Below are positions 15,905 to 22,552 of a DNA stretch of 64,000 nt, in pieces; the first letter of the stretch is position 1, and the number at the start of each line of letters is the position of its first letter. Source of the stretch: Halosimplex rubrum (lineage in GTDB: Archaea; Halobacteriota; Halobacteria; Halobacteriales; Haloarculaceae). Location: positions 2,170,001 to 2,234,000 of the forward strand of contig NZ_CP058910.1 in assembly GCF_013415885.1 (NCBI RefSeq), in the 5' to 3' direction. Made by a program: the position numbers and the translations under genes. A model generated the notes under the pieces. That model made no database searches. It was not told where the DNA came from and saw only the letters and a program-made list of their open reading frames with translations.

Positions 15905-16884
15905 GGGCGAGGTACCTCCGCGGGCGTCACGTCGGTGTCGCGCTCGGCCGCGGCCTCGATCCGCTCGGCGAGTTCGACCGCTCGGATGCCGTCCTCGCCG
16001 GTCGTCTCGGGTTCGACCCGCTCGCGGACCGACTCGGCGAACGACGAGAGCTCGTTTTTCAGCGGCTCGCCGGTCTCGACGGTCGGTCGCTCGATGACGC
16101 TCTCGTGGCGGTAGCGCACGTCGCCGTCGGTGGCGACGTACTCCGGCAGCGAGTGGCGGTGGATCTCGACGGACTGGTCCACGTAGTCGACCTCGACGTG
16201 GCAGTCCTCGGCGGTCACCGCGAGGTCGCGGACCCGCTCCTGGGTGACGCGGCTGGCGGTCAGCGACGCGACGCGACCGTCCGCGAACTCGAGCTGGGCG
16301 ACGACGTGACCCCCGCTCGCCGCGCCGACGGCGGACACGTCCGTGACGGGCTCGTCGGTCAGCGAGCAGATGACGTCGATGTCGTGGATCATGAGGTCGA
16401 AGACGACGCTGTCGACGGTGTCGCGGTCGACCGGCGGACCCTGGCGGCGCGCGGCGAAGGCGATCGGGTCGGCGTCGACCATCACGTCCCCCAGAGCGCG
16501 GACCGCGGGGTTGTACCGCTCGATGTGGCCGACCTGGACGAGACAGTCCGCCCCGCGGGCGGCCGCGAGGAGGTCCCGCCCCACCGCTGGGTCGGCGACG
16601 AACGGTTTCTCGACGAGGATATCCGTCCCGGCGTCGATGGCCGCCCGCGCGACCGCCTCGTGGAACCGCGTCGGCACGACCACGGAGACGGCGTCCGCCC
16701 GGGCGAGGAGCTCGTCGCGGTCGCGGGCGGTCGTGTCGAACTCCGCGGCGACCTCGACTGCGCGGCCGGCGTCGGCGTCGGCGACGCCGACCAGGTCGAC
16801 CTCGGGGAGTTCGCTGTAGACGCGAGCGTGGTGGCGACCCATGTTCCCGACGCCGACGACGCCGGTACTGACCTGGTCGCTCAC
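15901..16884 (-). CDS. Gfo/Idh/MocA oxidoreductase, WbpB-like
   Basis: A 327-residue NAD(P)-dependent oxidoreductase. It shows VGVGNMGRHHARVY (dinucleotide fold), VEKPF (active-site Lys) and GHIERYNPAV, all typical of Gfo/Idh/MocA sugar dehydrogenases. WbpB-type enzymes oxidise C3 of UDP-GlcNAcA so that a 3-amino group can be added. GTG 16884 is chosen because GGAGGCGG stands about 10 nt before it and because it overlaps the stop of a short upstream frame (GTGA). A GTG at 17040 in the same frame would add a 52-residue Arg-rich tail; I consider that less likely. It is coupled to the dehydrogenase gene. Confidence 0.82.
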   Translation of the reverse strand: MSDQVSTGVVGVGNMGRHHARVYSELPEVDLVGVADADAGRAVEVAAEFDTTARDRDELLARADAVSVVVPTRFHEAVARAAIDAGTDILVEKPFVADPAVGRDLLAAARGADCLVQVGHIERYNPAVRALGDVMVDADPIAFAARRQGPPVDRDTVDSVVFDLMIHDIDVICSLTDEPVTDVSAVGAASGGHVVAQLEFADGRVASLTASRVTQERVRDLAVTAEDCHVEVDYVDQSVEIHRHSLPEYVATDGDVRYRHESVIERPTVETGEPLKNELSSFAESVRERVEPETTGEDGIRAVELAERIEAAAERDTDVTPAEVPRP

Positions 16885-17033
16885 GACTGTCCGCCTCCGG
16901 TGCCACCGCGGCGACGGCGCGCGCTGACCGACCTGACCCATCGTTCGACCCGTCCGAGTGCGCCGTTCGAGGCGTTCCGGGCGCAGTTCCGCAACGGGAA
17001 CGTGACCGCCGGTGTCGACCGTCCGTGCTTCAT
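16881..17033 (-). CDS. Candidate leaderless leader ORF (50 codons) before the wbpB-like gene
   Basis: ATG 17033 starts 33 nt after a CATAACAA element (minus strand, 17066-17073). The frame (begins MKHGRSTPAVTFPLRN) runs without interruption and stops in GTGA, overlapping the GTG start of the oxidoreductase by four nt. The peptide is basic and Gly/Arg rich, unlike a halophilic protein, so a coupling role is more likely than a folded product. Confidence 0.4.
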   Translation of the reverse strand: MKHGRSTPAVTFPLRNCARNASNGALGRVERWVRSVSARRRRGGTGGGQS

Positions 17034-17065
17034 GAATCACCCGGGGGTAGCGCCGAGCGTCGGCT

Positions 17066-17073
17066 TTGTTATG
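17066..17073 (-). promoter_or_regulatory. CATAACAA promoter element (wbpB/wbpA-like operon)
   Basis: An exact CATAACAA on the minus strand, positioned like a TATA box for the transcript of the oxidoreductase-dehydrogenase pair. The same octamer precedes several other genes between 17 and 31 kb. Confidence 0.45.
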
Positions 17074-17211
17074 CGTTTCCTTTGACTGGTAGCCGGTCGA
17101 TACGGCCCCTTCCGGCCAGCGCGGGGGTCCCGGCCTCAGTGGATAGGACGCCAGAGCGTCCATCTCGGACGATCCGTGGCACCCGGGCGATCGGGGTCAG
17201 GGTAACCGGTT

Positions 17212-17219
17212 CGTAACAA
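17212..17219 (+). promoter_or_regulatory. CGTAACAA promoter element (DUF7344 copy 2)
   Basis: A one-mismatch variant of CATAACAA, followed by GTG 17246 exactly 27 nt after its last base. It diverges from the element at 17066-17073. Confidence 0.4.
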
Positions 17220-17245
17220 AGTGAGACCCACTAAACTCCCTGGTT

Positions 17246-17314
17246 GTGTCGAGATACGACAATGGGGTGGCTGCCAGTAGTGACAGTCCACCGACAGACC
17301 GACGCGAGGGCTGA
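17246..17314 (+). CDS. Candidate leaderless mini-ORF (22 codons) before DUF7344 copy 2
   Basis: GTG 17246 opens a 22-codon frame (begins MSRYDNGVAASSDSPP) that stops at TGA 17312-17314, six nt before the DUF7344 ATG. The peptide has a balanced composition, unlike most chance frames here. It lies exactly 27 nt after a CGTAACAA element. An overlapping ATG frame from 17262 runs into the main gene in another frame and is not favoured. Confidence 0.4.
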   Translation: MSRYDNGVAASSDSPPTDRREG

Positions 17315-17320
17315 TAGGGG

Positions 17321-17866
17321 ATGTCGACAGACGAGGAGACGCTCACGCAGGACGTCGTCTTCGACATCCTCAGTAGCGCCAGACGACGCTACGTGCTCTA
17401 TCTGCTCCGCACCGAGGACGCGCCGGTCGAACTGACGGAGCTCGCCGAGGACGTGGCGGCCTGGGAGAACGACACGACTGTCGAAGATCTGACGAAACAA
17501 CAGCGCAAACGCGTCTACGTCTCGCTGTATCAGACGCACGTCCCCAAACTCGAGGACGCCGGGCTGGTCCGGTACGACCAAGACACCGGCGAGGTCGAGC
17601 TGACGCAGGCGGCCAACGACGTTGACCAGTACCTGAACCCGGGCGAGCGGGAGGTGCCCTGGCAGTACCTGTATCTCCCGCTCGCGCTCCTCGGGGTCGC
17701 CCTGGTCGCCCTGTCGAACCTGAACGTGTGGATCTTCGCGGACATGACCGAGGTCACGCTCGGCGTCATCATCTTCTCCGGCTTCCTCCTCACGGTCGGC
17801 GCACACATCGTCGTGTGGACCATGAACCGCCGTCAGGTCCCCGACGACCTCCGCCGACACTCCTGA
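17321..17866 (+). CDS. DUF7344 winged-helix protein with membrane anchor, copy 2
   Basis: A 181-residue protein. The DUF7344 winged helix covers about residues 10-110 (VVFDILSSARRRYVLYLLRTEDAPVEL...RVYVSLYQTHVPKLEDAGLVRYDQDTGEVEL). Two transmembrane helices follow (YLYLPLALLGVALVALSNL and VTLGVIIFSGFLLTVGAHIVV). It is probably a membrane-anchored DNA-binding regulator. It lies divergently from the wbpB/wbpA-like operon and could control it; that is inference from position. Confidence 0.82.
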   Translation: MSTDEETLTQDVVFDILSSARRRYVLYLLRTEDAPVELTELAEDVAAWENDTTVEDLTKQQRKRVYVSLYQTHVPKLEDAGLVRYDQDTGEVELTQAANDVDQYLNPGEREVPWQYLYLPLALLGVALVALSNLNVWIFADMTEVTLGVIIFSGFLLTVGAHIVVWTMNRRQVPDDLRRHS

Positions 17867-18166
17867 CCGTCTCGTCCCGGGAGCCGCCTCGTCGAGGCGC
17901 TCTCGAACCGTCAGTACCCTCCTGAAGTCTTCCGAGACGAGCCGGCCGTTCGTCGCGACCGGCCCCGTCGGGTCGCGCCTCGATCGCTCTCGGTCGCGCG
18001 AGCGCACGCGCTCGCGACAGGGCGACGACGGCGCGTGTCAGCGGCGATGTCGGCCCGTGTGGACAGACGGCGCCGACCGGCGACGGCGCTGGTCGAACGG
18101 AGCGAGGCCGCCAGAACGCGGCGGCAGACCGAGAGTGACAGGAACCCGGGTCGGCGGTGCCGGCGG
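17867..18166. other. Intergenic gap (300 bp)
   Basis: GC-rich sequence between two converging genes. No gene, repeat or clear terminator is visible. Confidence 0.35.
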
Positions 18167-18280
18167 CTACTCCTCTTCGACGTCTTCCGGTAGCAGCTGC
18201 TCGGGTTCGCGCTCGTAGGCCGGCGTGTCGACGAACTGGGCGATCCGCTCCAGGTCGCTGTCGGAGATGTGTTCCGTCAT
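18167..18280 (-). CDS. Small acidic haloarchaeal protein (37 residues)
   Basis: A 37-residue acidic peptide (MTEHISDSDLERIAQFVDTP... ending PEDVEEE) with the composition of a genuine halophilic protein. A TATA-like GATTACTATC on the minus strand lies about 26 nt upstream of ATG 18280, so leaderless expression is likely. No function is known to me; small conserved proteins of this kind are frequent in haloarchaea. Confidence 0.65.
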   Translation of the reverse strand: MTEHISDSDLERIAQFVDTPAYEREPEQLLPEDVEEE

Positions 18281-18854
18281 CGGCTGTGATCCCGTCCCGT
18301 CGACCGATAGTAATCCGGCCCCTAAAGCCGCTTCGCGCCGCGAGACCGTCAGGTAGCGTCTCGGCACGCGACCCGCAGGTACTCGCTAGCCACCGGGTCG
18401 GAACGAGGAGACGCCGCGGAACCGAGCCGCAGCGTGGCCGCCCCCAACCCGCAGGGACTCGACACGCGGCGCGACGCGCCCGCGCTCGACGCCACCGATC
18501 CGCCGGTCGACCGCTCTCCCGAGAGCCGCGAACCGACGACGCGTCGGTGCGTGATGTCGGGAATAGCCGGCATTCCGGACCGGGGTGCCCGGTAATGCCG
18601 ACCTTACTCGTCGGGTACCCATTACAAACCTATGTCTGTAAAGTTAGCCGCGGCTCGGTGGACGAGCGGACGCGAGAAACGACGGGTCGGCGCGGACGGC
18701 CGCGGAGTAAGGGAACCGTACTCGGTCGTCGAACGGGCGGACCCGGTCGTCACGGGGGGTTCGGGGAGGTCGGGTCGTGGCGGGGCGTGGCGGGGCGTCG
18801 ACGACCGGCAGCTGCGCCGGGCGCCGCGAGCGGTCGAGGACGCCGCGGGGTCGC
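18281..18854. other. Intergenic gap (574 bp)
   Basis: It holds the promoter of the 37-residue protein at its left end and an imperfect inverted repeat GGAATAGCCGGCATTCC (about 18559-18575). A short AT-richer stretch at 18620-18650 (CATTACAAACCTATGTCTGT) could be a promoter, but the frames after it are not convincing. Confidence 0.35.
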
Positions 18855-19130
18855 TCACACCATGTTCTCGGCTTCGATCTTGTCCCACACGTCCCGGCCC
18901 TGTTCCGTGAGGCCGTAGACGCGGCCTTTCTTGCGGTCGTCGGAGACGAGGAGGTCCACGAGCGACCGTTCCCGGAGGCGCTGGAGCGCCCGCGAGACGT
19001 GCGCGATGCCCACGTCCTCGTCGGAAGCGATCTGCGACGGCGTCGAGGGGCCGTCTGCGAGTCGCTTGAGAACTGCGACGCGATACCGCGAACTGATGAC
19101 GAAGCTGACGTCGTCCCAATCTGTGCTCAT
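18855..19130 (-). CDS. Winged-helix transcription regulator (MarR/ArsR-like)
   Basis: A 91-residue stand-alone winged helix: VSFVISSRYRVAVLKRLADGPSTPSQIASDEDVGIAHVSRALQRLRERSLVDLL then a wing SDDRKKGRVYGLTEQGRDVWDKI. It is of the haloarchaeal PadR/MarR-like type and would bind DNA as a dimer. No ligand site is visible. ATG 19130 overlaps the stop of a 10-codon frame (ATGA). Its target is unknown; the divergent neighbour is a membrane hydrolase gene. Confidence 0.85.
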   Translation of the reverse strand: MSTDWDDVSFVISSRYRVAVLKRLADGPSTPSQIASDEDVGIAHVSRALQRLRERSLVDLLVSDDRKKGRVYGLTEQGRDVWDKIEAENMV

Positions 19131-19159
19131 TGTTGCGATGTAGTGTCGGACGGGTGCAT
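19127..19159 (-). CDS. Candidate mini-ORF (10 codons) before the winged-helix regulator
   Basis: ATG 19159 opens MHPSDTTSQQ, which ends in an ATGA overlap with the regulator start. The nearest AT-rich element is GAATTC (19182-19187), 23 nt away, a poor TATA match. There is little Shine-Dalgarno before the regulator ATG, so coupling would be the way to start it. Confidence 0.35.
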   Translation of the reverse strand: MHPSDTTSQQ

Positions 19160-19356
19160 CCTGCTACCGGTCGGTGACCGGGAATTCACGCGGACATTGT
19201 CGTCGGGACCCGCTTGCGTCCCACTTTCCGCTGTACTCACACCGAGTCGGCTACCACGTAAAGAGGTTTCGACGCTCCAGAAATTTCGCTCCGCGTACCG
19301 CGATTACGACGGTCTGAACCGCCGCCCCGAACCGGCCGCCGAGCGCGTAGCCTCGA

Positions 19357-19364
19357 CATAACAA
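19357..19364 (+). promoter_or_regulatory. CATAACAA promoter element (hydrolase)
   Basis: An exact CATAACAA, 27 nt before ATG 19391 of a 50-codon frame and about 180 nt before the hydrolase ATG. The long distance to the hydrolase supports transcription through the short frame. Confidence 0.45.
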
Positions 19365-19390
19365 TCCCCCTGGCTCGCGCGGAGCCGCGC

Positions 19391-19543
19391 ATGGACGTAG
19401 CGGCCCTCCGCGACGGACTCGCCCCCCGCGACGGACTCGCCCCCCACGACGGACTCGCCGACCGTCGTCCGCCGGCGGACCGCACGGGACCCGACCGACG
19501 CCCGCCCGACGACCGCACTCGACCGACAGGCGGGCGGCCGTAG
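19391..19543 (+). CDS. Candidate leaderless leader ORF (50 codons) before the membrane hydrolase
   Basis: The frame starts 27 nt after a CATAACAA element and ends with TAG 19541-19543, one nt before the ATG of the hydrolase. Its first half is built from an 18-bp tandem repeat (RDGLAP units) and the rest is Arg/Asp/Pro rich. It is either a coupling leader or a fast-evolving peptide. Confidence 0.4.
   Translation: MDVAALRDGLAPRDGLAPHDGLADRRPPADRTGPDRRPPDDRTRPTGGRP
19411..19464. repeat. Tandem repeat, 18 bp x 3
   Basis: CGACGGACTCGCCCCC recurs with a period of 18 bp at 19411, 19429 and 19447 (third copy diverged at its end). It lies inside the candidate 50-codon leader frame and keeps its reading phase. 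Confidence 0.8.
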
Positions 19544-19544
19544 C

Positions 19545-20123
19545 ATGTGGCCGTGGGAACACCTCGCCGTCGGCTACCTCGCCTACGCCGTCGTCGGCCG
19601 GCTCGTCTGGCGCGAACCGCCGACGGGGACGACCGCCGCCGCCGTCGCCGTGGGGACGCAGTTCCCCGACCTCGTCGACAAGCCGCTGGGCTGGTGGCTC
19701 GGCGTGCTCCCCGGCGGGACGACGCTGGCCCACTCGCTGCTGACCGCGGTCCCGCTGAGCCTCGCCGTCCTGGCCCTCGGCGCCGCGGCCGGTCGCGAGC
19801 GCCCCGCCCTCGCGTTCGTCGTCGGCTACCTGAGTCACCTCCCCGGGGACGTGCTCTACCCGGTCGTCCTCGGGGGCGACGCGAAGCTGTGGTTCCTCCT
19901 GTGGCCGCTCCGGGCCGCTCCCGGGGACGGCCCCGACCACACGATCACGCACGTGCTGGCGCTGGCCGAGCAGTTCCTCGGGTTTCTCGCCACCCCCCTC
20001 GGCGCCGCCTACCTGACGGCCGAACTGCTCCTGCTGGCGCTGGCCGGCTGGGTCTGGACGCTCGACGGCCGCCCGGGGCTCGCCTGGGTGCTCCCGCGGC
20101 CGGACCGCGCCGAGAACTTCTGA
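19545..20123 (+). CDS. Membrane-bound metal-dependent hydrolase (YdjM/DUF457-like)
   Basis: A 192-residue membrane protein with the family pattern: WEHLAVGYLAYAVVGRLV, GTQFPDLVDKPLGWW (FPDLxDK), TTLAHSLLTAVPL (metal-binding His), and GYLSHLPGDVLYPVV (SHLxxD). Four or five hydrophobic helices are present. These proteins are annotated as metal-dependent hydrolases of unknown substrate. ATG 19545 follows the stop of the 50-codon leader by one nt. Confidence 0.85.
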   Translation: MWPWEHLAVGYLAYAVVGRLVWREPPTGTTAAAVAVGTQFPDLVDKPLGWWLGVLPGGTTLAHSLLTAVPLSLAVLALGAAAGRERPALAFVVGYLSHLPGDVLYPVVLGGDAKLWFLLWPLRAAPGDGPDHTITHVLALAEQFLGFLATPLGAAYLTAELLLLALAGWVWTLDGRPGLAWVLPRPDRAENF

Positions 20124-20184
20124 TCGGGACGGGCGGTTCCGGGGCGCCCGGGACCGCCCGCGGCTCGTGAACACGAGGCGAGCA

Positions 20185-20192
20185 TATATAAC
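20185..20192 (+). promoter_or_regulatory. TATA box of DUF7344 copy 3
   Basis: CATATATAAC (20183-20192) is a strong archaeal TATA box, about 25-30 nt before ATG 20214, so the transcript is probably leaderless. Confidence 0.6.
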
Positions 20193-20213
20193 AGTCGAGT
20201 GAGAAGTGGGGGT

Positions 20214-20699
20214 ATGGGGTCAGAGCAGCCACCGGAGAGCCGGTCGAGTGACGACGACCGGCGACGAGCCGGGGATCCGCACGGAGCCCGAGGGGAGAGC
20301 GACGCGTCCGCCGAGGACGCGACGAGCACGTCGACCACCGAACGGGGGAGTCGCGACGCCGCCAGCGAGCGGCCGGTGTCGGTCGACGACCTCTTCGAGT
20401 TGCTGGCTCGCCCCGGCAACAGGTTCACGCTGGCGTACCTGAGCCGGGCGGACGGGCCGGTCCCCTACGAGGACCTCGTCGAGAACGTCGTCGACGGGGC
20501 GGAGACCCCCGGCGACCTCTCGAGGGACGACTTCCGCGACCAGGTCGCGACCAGACTCGTCCACTCGAACCTCCCGAAGCTCGACGACGCCGGGCTCGTC
20601 GAGTACGACCGCGAGCGGCGGACCGTCCGGGCGACCGAGGCGACCGCGGTCGCGGTCCCGTACCTCGAACTCGCGATGGACCAGTTCCCCGCGGAGTGA
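20214..20699 (+). CDS. DUF7344 winged-helix protein, copy 3 (soluble)
   Basis: A 161-residue protein. An acidic Ser/Glu/Asp-rich N-terminal 55 residues precede a DUF7344 winged helix (VDDLFELLARPGNRFTLAYLSRADG...TRLVHSNLPKLDDAGLVEYDRERRTVRAT). Unlike the two other copies it has no transmembrane helices and ends at MDQFPAE. It stands directly upstream of the wbpD/wbpE-like operon on the same strand, and may regulate it. Confidence 0.8.
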   Translation: MGSEQPPESRSSDDDRRRAGDPHGARGESDASAEDATSTSTTERGSRDAASERPVSVDDLFELLARPGNRFTLAYLSRADGPVPYEDLVENVVDGAETPGDLSRDDFRDQVATRLVHSNLPKLDDAGLVEYDRERRTVRATEATAVAVPYLELAMDQFPAE

Positions 20700-20792
20700 C
20701 GCCCTCGCGGCGGACCGGTCGCCCGCGGCGCGAGCGGCCGGCGACGCGCGTCGACCGGCGCCGTGTCGCGACGGCGGGGCCCGCAAGCGCTC

Positions 20793-20800
20793 CATAACAA
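20793..20800 (+). promoter_or_regulatory. CATAACAA promoter element (acetyltransferase/aminotransferase operon)
   Basis: An exact CATAACAA, 32 nt before ATG 20832. The transcript would have a leader of only a few nt and carry both glycan genes. Confidence 0.5.
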
Positions 20801-20831
20801 AGGTCGACCCGTGCCGAGCGTCGACCGTCAC

Positions 20832-21428
20832 ATGAGCGAGCACGACCTCTCGACCGTCCGGACCGGCGACGGCTGCGACATCGCCGAGACGGCGGTCGTC
20901 GGCGAGCCCGGGGGCTCGGGCGACGCGTACACCCGAATCGGCGACGACGCCACCGTCCGCGGCGGCACCATCGTCTACACCGACGTCGAGATCGGCGACG
21001 GCTTCTCGACGGGGCACCACGCGCTGGTCCGGAGCGGTACCACCGTCGGCGACGACGTCCTCGTCGGGAGCCAGGCGGTCCTCGACGGCGACGTGACCCT
21101 CGGGTCGCGCGTCAGCTGCCAGACCGGCGTCTACCTCCCGCCGAAGACGACCGTCGGCGACGACGTGTTCCTCGGTCCCCACGCCGTCGTCACGAACGAC
21201 CCGTACCCGGTGCGGGCGCGGAGCGAACTCGTCGGCGCCACCCTCGAATCGAACGTCTCCGTGGGCGCGAACGCGACGATCCTCCCCGACGTGACCGTCG
21301 GCGAGGGGTCGTTCGTCGCCGCGGGCTCGGTCGTCACCGAGGACGTGCCGCCCGGGACGCTGGCGATGGGCAACCCGGCGCGCCACGAACCGCTGCCCGA
21401 CGAGCTCGACGGGGGGAACGAGCTGTGA
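20832..21428 (+). CDS. Left-handed beta-helix N-acetyltransferase, WbpD-like
   Basis: A 198-residue hexapeptide-repeat acyltransferase. Repeats run from about residue 35 to 185 (GDDATVRGGTIVYTDVEIGDG...VGDDVFLGPHAVVTND...VGEGSFVAAGSVVTEDVPPG) and end with MGNPAR. WbpD-type enzymes acetylate the 3-amino group of UDP-GlcNAc(3NH2)A using acetyl-CoA. The gene overlaps the aminotransferase gene by four nt (GTGA), and the two consecutive reactions of the pathway are thus coupled. The exact sugar is inferred from the neighbours. Confidence 0.82.
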   Translation: MSEHDLSTVRTGDGCDIAETAVVGEPGGSGDAYTRIGDDATVRGGTIVYTDVEIGDGFSTGHHALVRSGTTVGDDVLVGSQAVLDGDVTLGSRVSCQTGVYLPPKTTVGDDVFLGPHAVVTNDPYPVRARSELVGATLESNVSVGANATILPDVTVGEGSFVAAGSVVTEDVPPGTLAMGNPARHEPLPDELDGGNEL

Positions 21429-22528
21429 GCCTCGAAGACCACCGACAGATCCCCGTCGCCGAGCCCGCCCTGGGCAGCGAGGAGCGCGAGCGCGTCCGGG
21501 AAGTGCTCGACAGCGGGATGATAGCCGACGGCGAGGAGGTCCGCGCCTTCGAGCGGGAGTTCGCCACCACCTGCCACGTCGACCGCGGCGTCGCCACCTC
21601 CAACGGGACGACGGCGCTGCACACCGCCCTGCGAGCCTGCGGGATCGGCGAGGGCGACACCGTCGTCACGACGCCGTTTTCCTTCGTCGCGACCGCCAAC
21701 GCCGTCCGCTTCTGCGGCGCCGAACCCGTCTTCGCCGACATCGACCCCGACACCTACAACCTCGACCCGACCGCGGTCCGCGAGGCCATCGAGATCCGCG
21801 GCGGCGACGTGGACGCGGTCCTCCCGGTCCACCTCTACGGGCTGCCCGCGCCGATGGACGAGATCGCCGCGATCGCCGAGGAGTACGACGCCGCCGTCGT
21901 CGAGGACGCGGCCCAGGCCCACGGCGCCCGCTACCGCGACGAGCCGGTGGGGTCGCTGGGCGACGCCGCCGCCTTCTCCTTTTACCCGACGAAGAACATG
22001 ACCACCGGCGAGGGCGGGATGGTCGTCACCGACGACGAGGCGGTCGCCGACCGCGCCGAGCGGTTCGTCAACCACGGCCGGAACGAGCGGTACGACCACG
22101 TCGAACTCGGGCACAACTTCCGGATGACGAACATCGCCGCCGCCATCGGTCGCGTCCAGCTCAAGCGGCTCTCGCGGTTCGTCCGCGCGCGCCGGGACAA
22201 CGCCGCCGCGCTCACCGAGGCGCTCGCCGAGGCGCCCGTCGACCCGCCGACGGTCCCCGACGGCGTCGACCACGCCTTCCACCAGTACACCGTCCGGGCG
22301 CCCGACCGCGAGCGGCTGGTCGCCCACCTCGACGACCACGGGATCGACACCGGCGTCTACTACCCCACGCCGATCCACGAGCAGCCGGCCTACGAGGGCG
22401 TCGACGAGCGGTTCCCCGTCGCCGAGCGGGCCGCGGCGGAAGTCGTCTCGCTGCCGGTCCACCCCGGCGTCTCGGAGGGGGACCGCGGAGCGATCGCCGA
22501 CGCGCTCGCGCTGTACCAGCCGCAGTAG
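21425..22528 (+). CDS. DegT/DnrJ/EryC1/StrS aminotransferase, WbpE-like
   Basis: A 367-residue PLP-dependent sugar aminotransferase. Landmarks are ATSNGTTALHTALRACGI (phosphate-binding region), VVEDAAQAHGARY (Asp contacting the PLP ring), FYPTKNMTTGEGGMV (Schiff-base Lys) and NHGRNERYDHVELGHNFRMTNIAAAIG. WbpE transfers the amino group of glutamate to the 3-keto UDP sugar produced by a WbpB-type enzyme; the candidate WbpB is at 15.9 kb. The start is GTG 21425, overlapping the acetyltransferase stop. Confidence 0.9.
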   Translation: MSLEDHRQIPVAEPALGSEERERVREVLDSGMIADGEEVRAFEREFATTCHVDRGVATSNGTTALHTALRACGIGEGDTVVTTPFSFVATANAVRFCGAEPVFADIDPDTYNLDPTAVREAIEIRGGDVDAVLPVHLYGLPAPMDEIAAIAEEYDAAVVEDAAQAHGARYRDEPVGSLGDAAAFSFYPTKNMTTGEGGMVVTDDEAVADRAERFVNHGRNERYDHVELGHNFRMTNIAAAIGRVQLKRLSRFVRARRDNAAALTEALAEAPVDPPTVPDGVDHAFHQYTVRAPDRERLVAHLDDHGIDTGVYYPTPIHEQPAYEGVDERFPVAERAAAEVVSLPVHPGVSEGDRGAIADALALYQPQ

Positions 22529-22552
22529 GAAAGAGTCGCAGTCGGTTTCCTC

